Below, piece by piece: positions 52,362 through 61,757 of a DNA stretch of 64,000 nucleotides (position 1 is its first letter; every line of letters begins with the position of its first letter). The notes beneath the pieces were generated by a model. It searched no databases. It was given only the letters and a program-made list of their open reading frames with translations, and was not told the DNA's origin. The stretch covers positions 1 through 64,000 of the forward strand of contig JANRIH010000053.1 of the NCBI GenBank assembly GCA_033765145.1, read 5' to 3'. The position numbers and the translations under genes were made by a program. The DNA comes from JAGVSR01 sp033765145 (GTDB taxonomy: Bacteria > Pseudomonadota > Alphaproteobacteria > Rhizobiales > Hyphomicrobiaceae).

Positions 52362-53783
52362 ATGCGCGCCGTGAAGCGCCCATACCTCTTGATGATCGCC
52401 GTACTCGGTGTCGTGACTGGGGCCACCCCGCTCGTCACTCTGAGGGGAGCCCACGCTCAAGGCTACGACGGCATCACCGTCACGATTCCACCGTCGGGCG
52501 ACGACGGAAGCGTGACGACCACATCACCAACGCCGCCGCCCGCGCCGCCGGCCGCGAAACCACGCGAGAATTCCACGCTCCCCGAGATCGTCGTGCCGAA
52601 TAGAGAGGGTGCAGCGGGCGACGACGCCAAGCCGGCACCGAAGAAAGCAGCCGATCCCGCCGCAAAAAAACAGACCCCATCGAAATCAGCCGCCATTCGG
52701 CCCGACGACCAGGGTGGCCCGGGCAAAGTCAAAGGCGGCGGCCAGTCGATCGCCGTGCTCGTCAACGACGAGCCCATTACCGGCTACGAGATCACGATGC
52801 GCCAGCGCATGATGGGCATGGGCTCGAACATTGGACCTAAGGCCGAAGCGAACTTCAAGGCGCTGTTGAAATCACCTCAGACGAACGAGCGCTGGAAAAA
52901 GATCGTCGAGGCAACGGTCAAATCCAACCAGGGGAAATCGCGCGAAGAGATCATGGCGATCCTCGACGGCAAGCGGAAGGAATTCGGCAAGAGCCTTCAG
53001 CAGCAGGCGATCGAGAGCGCGCGCCAATCCGTCGCGCCTGGGCTCCGCAATCAAGCCCTCGAGGAACTGATCGAGGAGCGCCTTAAGATCCAGGAGGCCA
53101 AGCGGCTGAACCTGCTTGCGAGCGACGACGAGATCGATCAATCGATCAAGATGGTCGCCGAGAAGAACAAGATGACCGAAAAGGAGTTTGGCGAGTACCT
53201 GAAAAAGATCGGCGCAGACGTCAACATCATGCGCGAGCGCTTCAGGGCCAACATCTCCTGGCAGCAGGTCATTCGCCGCCGGTTCGGCAGCCAGGTATCC
53301 GTCACCGAGCGCGACATCGACCGATTCGTCGAAAAGCTGCCCGGCACGGGCAACGAATCCGTCGAACTTCAGGTTCAGAAGATCACCGTCTCGGTGCCCC
53401 CGAAACTCGACCAGAAGGGCCTCGCCCAGCGCATGGCCGACGCCGACACGATCGCTCGCAAGGGCGGCGGATGCGGATCGATGGCACAACATGCATCCGA
53501 GGTCGCCGGCGCGAAATTCGAGAACCTCGGGCCGCGTCCGGCCGGGTCCATCCCCGAACCCACCCGCAGCCTTCTGTTGAACTCCGCCGATGGCGAACTG
53601 CTCCCGCCCTTCGTCGGCGCGGCCGGCATCGAGATTTGGGCGGTCTGCTCACGCAAGACGCTCGCCGCCGACATGGAGAAACGCCAGACCGCGCAGGCCG
53701 AACTTCGACAGACAGAGTTCGAGATCCTCGCCAAGAAGCACCTGAAGGATCTTCGCCAGGACGCCTCGATCGAGTACCGGTGA
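52362..53783 (+). CDS. surA: SurA-like periplasmic chaperone / peptidyl-prolyl isomerase
   Basis: 473 residues. A signal peptide (YLLMIAVLGVVTGATPLVTLRGAHA) is followed by a ~90-residue Pro/Lys/Ala-rich linker (PPPAPPAAKPREN, KPAPKKAADPAAKKQ) and then the SurA N-terminal domain starting GQSIAVLVNDEPITGYEI, with the EELIEERLKIQEAKRLNL and VRRRFGSQVSV segments. The parvulin region is shortened and degenerate (IARKGGGCGSMAQHASE). It escorts barrel proteins such as LptD to BAM, which fits its place after lptD. Its stop overlaps the pdxA start (TGATG). Confidence 0.88.
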   Translation: MRAVKRPYLLMIAVLGVVTGATPLVTLRGAHAQGYDGITVTIPPSGDDGSVTTTSPTPPPAPPAAKPRENSTLPEIVVPNREGAAGDDAKPAPKKAADPAAKKQTPSKSAAIRPDDQGGPGKVKGGGQSIAVLVNDEPITGYEITMRQRMMGMGSNIGPKAEANFKALLKSPQTNERWKKIVEATVKSNQGKSREEIMAILDGKRKEFGKSLQQQAIESARQSVAPGLRNQALEELIEERLKIQEAKRLNLLASDDEIDQSIKMVAEKNKMTEKEFGEYLKKIGADVNIMRERFRANISWQQVIRRRFGSQVSVTERDIDRFVEKLPGTGNESVELQVQKITVSVPPKLDQKGLAQRMADADTIARKGGGCGSMAQHASEVAGAKFENLGPRPAGSIPEPTRSLLLNSADGELLPPFVGAAGIEIWAVCSRKTLAADMEKRQTAQAELRQTEFEILAKKHLKDLRQDASIEYR

Positions 53784-54838
53784 TGTGCGGCGGAGACGAG
53801 AGGCCCCTGCCTCCCCTTGCGATGACGATGGGCGACCCCGCTGGCATCGGCCCCGAGATCGCGGTCAAGGCTTGGCTCGCCCGAGATATCCGAAGACTGC
53901 ATCCATTCGCCGTCTACGGGGATCCCAACGTCCTGGCGCTTGCAGCAGCCTTTGTCGGCACAGCGGCCGCGATCCGCGTCATCGATCGTGTTGAAGCCAC
54001 CGCCGAGGCCTTCACGACGGCGCTTCCCGTAATTTCGGTCGGATCAGCGCCCGGCATCATGCCCGGCAGGCCCGATCCCGCCGCAGCGCCGCTCGTGGTC
54101 GGCGCCATCGACAGGGCGGTTGGCGACGTTGTGACGGGGCAGGCAGCGGCAGTCGTGACATGCCCGATCGCGAAGTCAGTCCTCTATGCGGCTGGCTTCA
54201 CGCATCCCGGACACACCGAATACCTCGCCCACCTCGCACAGCGGCTCGAACCCGGCTTTCACGGCGCACCCGTAATGATGCTCGCGGGCGCGGGGCTCCG
54301 CGTTGTTCCGCTGACGATCCACGTTCCGTTGTCCGAGGTCCCGCGTCGCATGACGGCAGATCTCATCGAATCGACGGCCCGGACCCTCGACCATGCCCTG
54401 AGGACCGACTTCGGCATCGCTCGGCCACGCATCGCCGTCGCCGGGTTGAACCCGCACGCCGGTGAAAACGGAACCATCGGCCGCGAGGATCGGGACGTCA
54501 TCGCGCCGACGCTTGCCAAGCTCGCGGCAGAAGGCCTCGACATCACTGGACCGTTTCCGGCCGACACGATGTTCCACGCGGCAGCCCGTGCCCGCTATGA
54601 CGCGGCCCTCTGCATGTATCATGATCAGGCCCTGATCCCGCTGAAGACCCTCGCGTTCGACAGCGGCGCCAACATCACACTCGGACTACCCTTCGTTCGC
54701 ACCTCGCCCGATCACGGAACGGCATTCGACATCGCCGGACGCGGCACCGCGTCAGCCGAGAGTTTGATCGCGGCACTCGAAATGGCCACACTCATGGCGA
54801 CGCGCCGCGCGATGGCTCAAGTTGCATCCAGCATATGA
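53783..54838 (+). CDS. pdxA: 4-hydroxythreonine-4-phosphate dehydrogenase
   Basis: Pyridoxal phosphate synthesis. 351 residues. Landmarks are MTMGDPAGIGPEI, THPGHTEYLAHL, NPHAGENGTIG, DTMFH and MYHDQALIPLKTLAFD, with metal-binding histidines, and RTSPDHGTAFDIAG. The ATG at 53783 overlaps the surA stop, whereas the longer frame upstream runs through surA coding sequence and is rejected. It overlaps ksgA by four bases, giving the widespread surA-pdxA-ksgA order. Confidence 0.95.
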   Translation: MCGGDERPLPPLAMTMGDPAGIGPEIAVKAWLARDIRRLHPFAVYGDPNVLALAAAFVGTAAAIRVIDRVEATAEAFTTALPVISVGSAPGIMPGRPDPAAAPLVVGAIDRAVGDVVTGQAAAVVTCPIAKSVLYAAGFTHPGHTEYLAHLAQRLEPGFHGAPVMMLAGAGLRVVPLTIHVPLSEVPRRMTADLIESTARTLDHALRTDFGIARPRIAVAGLNPHAGENGTIGREDRDVIAPTLAKLAAEGLDITGPFPADTMFHAAARARYDAALCMYHDQALIPLKTLAFDSGANITLGLPFVRTSPDHGTAFDIAGRGTASAESLIAALEMATLMATRRAMAQVASSI

Positions 54839-55707
54839 CCTGCCCTGAAGACCACGTCGACCCTCTGCCGCCGCTCCGCGACGTCATTCGCGATCACGGG
54901 CTATCGGCGAAGAAGAGCCTCGGCCAGAACTTCATCCTCGACCTCAACCTCACCCGGCGGATCGCGCGCCTCGGCGGACCGTTGGCCGATACGACCGTGG
55001 TCGAGATCGGTCCCGGACCGGGAGGACTCACGCGCGCGCTCCTCATGGAAGGCGCTCGAAGCGTCATCGCCATCGAGCGCGACGACCGCTGCCTCGCCGC
55101 CCTGGCCGAGATCGCAGGAGCCTACCGAGGACGACTCGTGGTCGAACCGGCTGACGCCTTGAAGGCCGACTACCGTGCGCTTCTCGCCGATGTGACAGGA
55201 CCCGTCGCCGTCATCGCCAACCTGCCCTACGGCATCGCCACGCTGCTTCTGATCGGCTGGCTCGAAACGGAGCCATGGCCGCCCTGGTGGCAACGCATGG
55301 CACTCATGTTTCAGAAGGAAGTCGCCGAGCGCATTGTGGCCGAGCCCGGATCGAAGGCCTATGGCCGCCTGTCGGTCATCGCGCAATGGCGGAGCACACC
55401 GCGCATTGCCATGACGCTGAGCCCTGCAGCCTTCACGCCGCCCCCAAAAGTCAGTTCCGCCGTCGTGACCTTTGTCCCGCGCGATACTGGAAATGCAGGG
55501 CCGAGCGTCAAAGCGCTGGGCGCCGTCACAGCGGCTGCGTTCGGTCAGCGTCGCAAGATGCTGCGCCAGAGCTTGAAGACTCTGACGCCGATGCCCGAGT
55601 TGCTGCTGCGCGAGGCCGGGATCGATCCCGCCCTCAGGGCCGAGAACATCGATGTCACGGGATTTGCCCGTCTTGCCGCCATCTATGAGCGCTTCACAGG
55701 AACCTGA
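54835..55707 (+). CDS. rsmA: 16S rRNA (adenine1518-N6/adenine1519-N6)-dimethyltransferase
   Basis: Also called KsgA. SAM-binding motifs are present: KKSLGQNFILD at the N-terminus, VVEIGPGPGGLTRALL (motif I), the acidic IAIERDDRC and NLPYGIATLLL (the catalytic NLPY). The helical C-terminal domain includes QRRKMLRQSLKTL. The 290 residues match the family. It starts inside the pdxA stop (ATGA) and ends the forward operon, convergent with gmk. Confidence 0.96.
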   Translation: MTCPEDHVDPLPPLRDVIRDHGLSAKKSLGQNFILDLNLTRRIARLGGPLADTTVVEIGPGPGGLTRALLMEGARSVIAIERDDRCLAALAEIAGAYRGRLVVEPADALKADYRALLADVTGPVAVIANLPYGIATLLLIGWLETEPWPPWWQRMALMFQKEVAERIVAEPGSKAYGRLSVIAQWRSTPRIAMTLSPAAFTPPPKVSSAVVTFVPRDTGNAGPSVKALGAVTAAAFGQRRKMLRQSLKTLTPMPELLLREAGIDPALRAENIDVTGFARLAAIYERFTGT

Positions 55708-55732
55708 CGCCATTCGCCCAGCCTGGCTTCGC

Positions 55733-56383
55733 TCACAGACTGGATTGCAAGCCGCGAACGAAGTCCATGAGCCCGAGCAGCCGCTCGCGTTTCAACCGCT
55801 CCGCCGCGAGAATAGCTTTGAGCCCCGAAATGCTCTGGCCGAGATCACCGTTGACGATGACGTAATCGTATTCCGCCCAGTGGCTGATTTCCGCGGACGC
55901 TTCTGCCATTCGCTTCGCCACGACCTCGGCAGGGTCCTGCGCCCGGCCCTTGAGCCGCGTTTCGAGAACGCTGCCCGAAGGCGGCAGGATGAACACGCGC
56001 ACCAGGTCCTTCGCCATTTTCTCGGCAAGCTGCTGTGCGCCCTGCCAGTCGATATCGAAGAGGACGTCCTCACCGCGCTGGATCGCGGCTTCGACGGGTG
56101 CCCTCGGCGTGCCGTAGAAGTTGCCGAACACCCGCGCCCACTCGAGCAGGTCTCCCTGGTCGCGCATCGCCTCGAAGCGCGCGTGATCGACGAAGATGTA
56201 GTCTTTGCCGTCAATCTCACCCGGACGCGACGTGCGCGTCGTCACTGAAATCGACAGCCGGATGCCGGGATCGCTCTCGAGCAGCATGCGCGAGAGCGTG
56301 GTCTTCCCCGCGCCCGATGGCGAAGAGAGCACCAGGAGAACGCCGCGGCGCGCGACCGCGCCGATGTCAGCACCGCTATTCAA
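55733..56383 (-). CDS. gmk: Guanylate kinase
   Basis: Phosphorylates GMP to GDP. The P-loop is LSSPSGAGKTTLSR near residue 19, followed by SVTTRTSRPGEIDGKDYIFV (GMP-binding) and DIDWQGAQQL. The 216 residues are standard. The start overlaps the yicC stop by eight bases on the same strand. Confidence 0.96.
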   Translation of the reverse strand: MNSGADIGAVARRGVLLVLSSPSGAGKTTLSRMLLESDPGIRLSISVTTRTSRPGEIDGKDYIFVDHARFEAMRDQGDLLEWARVFGNFYGTPRAPVEAAIQRGEDVLFDIDWQGAQQLAEKMAKDLVRVFILPPSGSVLETRLKGRAQDPAEVVAKRMAEASAEISHWAEYDYVIVNGDLGQSISGLKAILAAERLKRERLLGLMDFVRGLQSSL

Positions 56384-57260
56384 TATTCTGCACCTGCTCT
56401 CGCAATTGATCGATGACGGCTTTCATCGCGAGGCCGGCGCGCGTGATCTCGACGTCGATCGCTTTCGACGTCAGCGTGTTGGCCTCCCGGTTCAACTCCT
56501 GCGCCACGAAATCGAGCTTCCGTCCGATCGCTCCTCCCTGGACAATCAGCTCCTGGACGCTCTCGGTATGCACCGCGAGCCGCTGCAATTCCTCTTCGAC
56601 ATCGGTTCGCGTCGCAACGAGCACGGCTTCTTGATGCAGTCGTTCCGGATCGAAGCCGTTAGCACTGTCGAGCAGACGCTGCACCAATTCCCGCAGACGC
56701 ATCTGGATCCTCTCCGGCCGCCGCGCCGGGCTTTCCCTAACGATCGCCGCGAGTCGGTCAACTTCGTTGATCTGTCCCGCGACGAGATCGGACAGGCGTG
56801 CGCCTTCCGATCGACGCACGTCGGAAAGACCCGAAAGCGCCGTCTGCAATGTGGTGAGCATCATCTCGTGAAGCCGCTGATCGTCGCCCTCCACGCGCTG
56901 ATCGTCGATTTCAAGGACACCCCGGAGCGCCAGAAGGCCCTCAGCACTGGGCGGCGGCGCACCGGTCAAGGTCCTGACCCGATCGACCGCCTGAATGATC
57001 TGAGCCAGCGCCGCCTCGTTGACCCTCATCGCCGGAGCCGTAGCCTCTCGCTGAACGAAGAGCGTGATCGACACGCTGCCCCGCTGGATCGTGCGCGCGA
57101 CCGCTTCCCGGACCTTGGGATCGAGGGCATCGAAGCCCGGCGCTAGCTTCAGCCGAACATCGAGACCGCGCCCGTTGACGCTGCGCACTTCCCAAAACCA
57201 ACGGACGCCTCCTTCCGCGCCGTCGGCCCGGGCGAACCCTGTCATGCTGTTGACTGCCAT
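56376..57260 (-). CDS. YicC family endoribonuclease
   Basis: 294 residues. The family's N-terminal signature SMTGFARADG is followed by WEVRSVNGRGLDVRLKL. The C-terminal DUF1732 region has RLAVHTESVQELI, GRKLDFVAQELNREANTL and MKAVIDQLREQVQNIE. YicC proteins are metal-dependent RNases, the E. coli one acting on the small RNA RyhB with PNPase. Placement directly before gmk is common in proteobacteria. ATG 57260 (MAVNSMTGF) was chosen over the longer frame. Confidence 0.93.
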   Translation of the reverse strand: MAVNSMTGFARADGAEGGVRWFWEVRSVNGRGLDVRLKLAPGFDALDPKVREAVARTIQRGSVSITLFVQREATAPAMRVNEAALAQIIQAVDRVRTLTGAPPPSAEGLLALRGVLEIDDQRVEGDDQRLHEMMLTTLQTALSGLSDVRRSEGARLSDLVAGQINEVDRLAAIVRESPARRPERIQMRLRELVQRLLDSANGFDPERLHQEAVLVATRTDVEEELQRLAVHTESVQELIVQGGAIGRKLDFVAQELNREANTLTSKAIDVEITRAGLAMKAVIDQLREQVQNIE

Positions 57261-57392
57261 CGATCCTCGCGTCGGCATCCTCGCCCGTCAGGCGAACGTC
57301 GCCATCGCCACGATTATCGGGTTTCGCGCCGGAAATGAACCACGCGACGAACGTATCCCGTGGACGCCGGATCTCACTCAGAGTGGTCCCGC

Positions 57393-58772
57393 TCAGAGCT
57401 TGGGTTTGCGGACCGGCAAGGGGATGTTCGATGGCTCTGCCTTGGCAGTCACCGCAGCGCCCTCGGCCGTGGATGCCGCGGGAACGATGGCCGCGTCTCC
57501 CGTCGGTGCGGCGCTGGGTGCGTCGGTGCCGGCACCAGTCGATACCGGGGTCAGCGTCGCGGAGGTATCCCCCCCGTCCTTACCTGCTTTTTCTGTTTCA
57601 GCGTCGCGCGCCGCGTCGGCCGCCGCGTCATCCGCACTCTGCTTCTCGATCTTCCGCCAGTCCCTGACCGCCGCATTGTGCTGAGCGAGGGTCTCCGAGA
57701 ACTTGTGTCCCCCCGAGCCGTCCGCGACAAAGTAGAGGTCCTTGGTCGCCGCCGGATTGAGCGTCGCGATGAGCGCGGCACGCCCCGGGTTGCAGATCGG
57801 CCCCGGTGGAAGGCCGTTGATGCGGTAGGTGTTGTAGTCCGTTTTGGTATCGATATCCGCGCGCGTGATCGACCGTCCGAGAGTTCCCTGCCCGCCAACG
57901 ATCCCGTAGATGATCGTGGGGTCCGATTGCAGGCGCATGTTCTTCCTGAGCCGATTGACGAAAACAGCCGCCACCCGTTCCCGCTCATCAGCTTGCCCGG
58001 TCTCCTTCTCGACGATCGAGGCGAGCGTGATCGCTTCAGCAACGGACTTCACGGGAAGATCGGGTTGGCGCTTCTCCCAGATGCCTTCGATGAACTTCGC
58101 CTGTTCCGCTTGCATCCGCTCGACGAGATCCTGGCGCGACGTTCCCGGCGACACGAGATATGTGTCGGGCAACAACGTCCCTTCAGCCGGAATAGCCGTG
58201 ATTTCTCCAGTGAGCGTCTCGTCCGCCTTGATCCGCTCGACGATCTGCTGGCTCGTCAGACCTTCTGGCACCGTGACCTTCGCAAGCACCGACTTCCCGC
58301 TCGCAATTGTCTCGATGACCTGGCGCATGGACGCGCCCCTCTCGAATGCGTATTCGCCGGCCTTGAGTTCGAGCGACTTGCCGCTCCCGAGCGAATTCCG
58401 GACGAGATGGTTCAGGACCATCGCCCAGCGGCTCCAGATGACGCCCTCTTTCTCGAGCTGCTCCGCGATCGCGATCCGCCCATCGCCCTTCTGAATGACG
58501 ACCGTCGCCGAATGCTGCAGGGGCCCTGGCCGCTCGTAGAGATGATTGAGCAGCCACGCGCCGGCGCCGATCGCGACCATGATGAGCACGATGAACGTCA
58601 GAAAGCTGCTGATCACGCGCGCGGTACTGTTCAACGGCCGAGCTTCGCCCCGAATCCGTCCCCCCTTCGGACGCTGGGGCGCGCGCAGAGGCTCAAGCGC
58701 TTCGGCCGGGCTCCGCGGCCGGCGGCCGGCGCCTGTGGCCAAGGTCGGATTTCCTTCACGGCGCTGGTTCAT
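57393..58772 (-). CDS. mltG: Endolytic murein transglycosylase MltG
   Basis: Cuts nascent glycan strands and sets their length. 459 residues. After a basic cytoplasmic tail (RRPRSPAEALEPLRAPQRPK), one transmembrane helix (VISSFLTFIVLIMVAIGAGAWLL) leads to a LysM-like region and a YceG catalytic domain with LASIVEKETG, containing the conserved Glu, and RLQSDPTIIYG. A Pro/Ala-rich C-terminal tail of about 80 residues is unusual. ATG 58772 has GAAGGG upstream; an upstream ATG at 58844 is possible. It follows fabF by 165 bases. Confidence 0.93.
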   Translation of the reverse strand: MNQRREGNPTLATGAGRRPRSPAEALEPLRAPQRPKGGRIRGEARPLNSTARVISSFLTFIVLIMVAIGAGAWLLNHLYERPGPLQHSATVVIQKGDGRIAIAEQLEKEGVIWSRWAMVLNHLVRNSLGSGKSLELKAGEYAFERGASMRQVIETIASGKSVLAKVTVPEGLTSQQIVERIKADETLTGEITAIPAEGTLLPDTYLVSPGTSRQDLVERMQAEQAKFIEGIWEKRQPDLPVKSVAEAITLASIVEKETGQADERERVAAVFVNRLRKNMRLQSDPTIIYGIVGGQGTLGRSITRADIDTKTDYNTYRINGLPPGPICNPGRAALIATLNPAATKDLYFVADGSGGHKFSETLAQHNAAVRDWRKIEKQSADDAAADAARDAETEKAGKDGGDTSATLTPVSTGAGTDAPSAAPTGDAAIVPAASTAEGAAVTAKAEPSNIPLPVRKPKL

Positions 58773-58936
58773 ATCGGCCCTTCGAGCTCCGGAAACGCCG
58801 TCCGAGACTAGCCACCCGCCCCGGAAGGCGCTCATGTCACCCATCTGGCCGGTTAACGAGTGATGGGGTCACAAATTATGGCGATCCACAGGTGTCCTGA
58901 CCGTTGTTTTCGGAACGTGTTGTCCTCGAAAGCCTG

Positions 58937-60202
58937 CTAAGCGACGCGGCGCATGACGAGTGAGGCGTTGGTGCCGCCGAACCCGAACGAGTTGGATAGA
59001 ACCGTGTCGATCGGGCGCGGCTTGGCGGTATGCGGCACGAGATCGATGGCGCTTTCGACAGAGGGGTTGTCGAGATTGAGGGTCGGCGGCGCGATGTTGT
59101 CGCGCATGGCAAGGATCGAGAACACCGCCTCGACCGCGCCGGCCGCCCCGAGAAGATGCCCGATCGCCGACTTTGTCGACGACATGGAGAGCTTGGCCGC
59201 CGCGTTCCCGAACAGCCGCTCGACAGCGCCCAGTTCGATCTCGTCACCCATCGGCGTCGAGGTGCCGTGCGCGTTGATGTAGTCGATGTCGCTGGCGTCG
59301 ATCCCCGCATTCCTGAGTGCGGCCTTCATGCAGCGGAACGCGCCGTCTCCCGTCTCGGACGGGGCCGTGATGTGATAGGCGTCACCCGACATCCCGTATC
59401 CGATGACTTCCCCGTAGATTTTTGCACCGCGCGCTTTGGCATGCTCAAGGCTCTCGAGCACGACCATGCCCGCGCCCTCGCCCATGACACACCCGTCACG
59501 GTCCTTGTCGTAGGGACGCGAAGCCTTTTCGGGCGTCGCATTGAATGCGGTTGACAACGCGCGGCACGCGATGAATCCCGCCATGCCGATGCGGCAGATG
59601 GGACTCTCCGCGCCGCCTGCGACCATGACTTCGGCATCGCCCAGCGCCACGAGGCGAGCCGCATCTCCGATCGCATGCGTTCCTGTCGCGCAGGCGGTCA
59701 CGACCGCATGGTTCGGGCCCTTCAACTGATGCCGGATCGAGACATAGCCGCCGGCGAGATTGATGAGCCGTCCGGGAATGAAGAACGGTGAGACCCGGCG
59801 CGGTCCTTTTTCTTGGAGAAGAAGTGAGGTGTCCGCGATACCCGAGAGCCCGCCGATCCCCGAACCGATCAGAACGCCGGCCGTTTCCTGCTTCTCAGGC
59901 GTATCCGCGACGAAGCCCGAATCCCTGATGGCCTGCTCCGCCGCCGCCATCGCGAAGATGATGAAGTCGTCGACCTTGCGCTGTTCCTTGGGCTCCATCC
60001 AGTCATCGGGATTGAAAAGCCCGTCAGCCGTCGCACCGAGCGGCACAAAATTCGCGATCTGGCACGAAAGATCGGAGACGTCGAACTCCTCGACCTTGCG
60101 TGCACCGCTCTTGCCGGCGAGCAAGTTCGACCACGCCGCCTCGACACCCACTCCAACCGGAGTGACGAGGCCAAGTCCCGTCACAACCACTCGCCGCTTC
60201 AT
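58937..60202 (-). CDS. fabF: Beta-ketoacyl-ACP synthase II
   Basis: Elongation of fatty acids. 421 residues starting MKRRVVVTGLGLVTPVG. The Cys-His-His triad is visible: VVTACATGTHAIG, NAHGTSTPMGD and SAIGHLLGAAG. ATG 60202 is the family start; the upstream open frame is rejected. It lies 171 bases after acpP on the same strand. Confidence 0.97.
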   Translation of the reverse strand: MKRRVVVTGLGLVTPVGVGVEAAWSNLLAGKSGARKVEEFDVSDLSCQIANFVPLGATADGLFNPDDWMEPKEQRKVDDFIIFAMAAAEQAIRDSGFVADTPEKQETAGVLIGSGIGGLSGIADTSLLLQEKGPRRVSPFFIPGRLINLAGGYVSIRHQLKGPNHAVVTACATGTHAIGDAARLVALGDAEVMVAGGAESPICRIGMAGFIACRALSTAFNATPEKASRPYDKDRDGCVMGEGAGMVVLESLEHAKARGAKIYGEVIGYGMSGDAYHITAPSETGDGAFRCMKAALRNAGIDASDIDYINAHGTSTPMGDEIELGAVERLFGNAAAKLSMSSTKSAIGHLLGAAGAVEAVFSILAMRDNIAPPTLNLDNPSVESAIDLVPHTAKPRPIDTVLSNSFGFGGTNASLVMRRVA

Positions 60203-60373
60203 GCCCTGGTCCTCGATCGTTGATCGGCTAGCGTATCTGGGACCGGGATAGCCCAGCCCGCCGGCCGCCGCCAGATGTGACAACGGCGTCCGGGACCCTT
60301 AGACCCCGAACGCCGCACTGTCTCTCGTCGATGCCGACACCGCAGCAGTTCTGCGGAGACGCCGGCAGGAATG

Positions 60374-60616
60374 TCAGGCCGCGGTCGCGTTCTTCTCGAG
60401 GAAGCGCACCGCGTCGCCGACTGTCAGGATGTGCTCGGCCGCATCATCCGGAATTTCGCAACCGAATTCCTCTTCGAACGCCATGACAAGCTCGACCGTA
60501 TCGAGGCTGTCCGCACCGAGGTCGTCGATGAAGCTGGCGTTCTCCGTCACCTTCTCGCTTTCGACGCCCAGATGCTCGACCACGATCTTCTTCACGCGCT
60601 CTGCGACATCGCTCAT
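60374..60616 (-). CDS. acpP: Acyl carrier protein
   Basis: 80 residues. It is acidic and carries the phosphopantetheine attachment serine at Ser37 in DLGADSLDTVE. GAGGGA precedes ATG 60616; the longer open frame upstream is rejected. It lies between fabG and fabF, the standard order, and a 310-base non-coding gap before it suggests its own promoter and high expression. Confidence 0.97.
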   Translation of the reverse strand: MSDVAERVKKIVVEHLGVESEKVTENASFIDDLGADSLDTVELVMAFEEEFGCEIPDDAAEHILTVGDAVRFLEKNATAA

Positions 60617-60926
60617 CGTCTTCCCTCGCGTCCCTTTGTCTAACTGCTCAACTGGATGTTCTATTGGTGGATGTTCTGTCGGGCCCCACCTGCCGAACGC
60701 ACCCTGCAAGGAGCGTCCAACAGGCCCATCGCTGACCGGCTACCCGGAGTCCGTCCGTCCGCACAGCGTCGCCGCCACGATGGTTAGGACTTTTCCCCAA
60801 GTTCTGCAGCAAAAAACCGTGGCTCGGTAGCACACTTCAAGCGGATTGACCACAAGAGGGGTCTTATGCCGCACTGCCGTCGCCCAGGCTGGTCTCCCTC
60901 GGGAATTCTGCCGGATTCCAAGTGCT
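60617..60926. other. fabG-acpP intergenic region
   Basis: No gene is visible. On the minus strand a TTTTTT run at about 60824-60819 lacks a convincing stem. A separate acpP promoter is expected here, but I could not identify boxes confidently. Confidence 0.4.
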
Positions 60927-61673
60927 TTACACCATCGCCATCCCACCGTTGATGTGCAGCGTCTGGCCGGTGATGTACCCGCCTTCGGCGGAGGCAAGGT
61001 AAAGGGCCCCGGCCGCGATGTCCTCGACCGAGCCGAAGCGCTGGGCCGGGATCATTTTGGCAATCTCTTCCTGCTGCTTCTCGTTCAAGGCATCCGTCAT
61101 CGCGGTCTTGATGAAGCCGGGTGCGATGCAGTTCGCCGTAATGCCGCGATTGGCAACCTCGCGCGCGAGGCTCTTCGTCATGCCGATCATGCCCGACTTC
61201 GAAGCCGCATAGTTGCCCTGGCCCGGATTGCCGAAGACGCCCGATACGGACGCGATATTGATGATCCGGCCATAGCCCGACTTGTTTCGCAGCATGGCGC
61301 GCGTGGCGGCCCGGCAGAGCATGAACGTCGACGTCAGGTTGACCGCGATGACCTCATCCCACTGCTCGTCTTTCATCACCATGAAGAGGTTGTCGCGCGT
61401 GAGACCGGCATTGTTGACGAGAATGTCGAGCCGCCCGCCGAGTGCCTTGATCGCCTCGTCCACGAGTTTCTGCACCTGTGCCCTGTCACCGAGATCGCAG
61501 GGAACGACGACCACCCGGTCACCGAGTTCTGACTTCAATGCCTCGAGCTTGTCGACCTGCCGCCCCGAGATCGCGACGGACGCCCCCGCCGTGTGCAGCG
61601 CTTTCGCGATCGCGGCCCCGATGCCGCCTGTGGCACCCGTCACGAGTGCCGTCTTCCCTGTGAGATCGAACAT
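60927..61673 (-). CDS. fabG: 3-oxoacyl-ACP reductase
   Basis: NADPH-dependent reduction of the beta-ketoacyl-ACP. 248 residues starting MFDLTGKTALVTGATGGIG. The nucleotide motif TGATGGIG, NNAGLTRDN, the catalytic Ser in NIASVSG and YAASKSGMIG (YxxxK) are present, ending HINGGMAMV as usual. It lies between fabD and acpP. Confidence 0.97.
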   Translation of the reverse strand: MFDLTGKTALVTGATGGIGAAIAKALHTAGASVAISGRQVDKLEALKSELGDRVVVVPCDLGDRAQVQKLVDEAIKALGGRLDILVNNAGLTRDNLFMVMKDEQWDEVIAVNLTSTFMLCRAATRAMLRNKSGYGRIINIASVSGVFGNPGQGNYAASKSGMIGMTKSLAREVANRGITANCIAPGFIKTAMTDALNEKQQEEIAKMIPAQRFGSVEDIAAGALYLASAEGGYITGQTLHINGGMAMV

Positions 61674-61757
61674 GAGCCTTGCCTTCGTGTTCCCGCCCCG
61701 CTCCGGCAGCCGCACGGCCCCGGTCGCGGACGCGATGCCCTATTCTGAACTGCCAGT

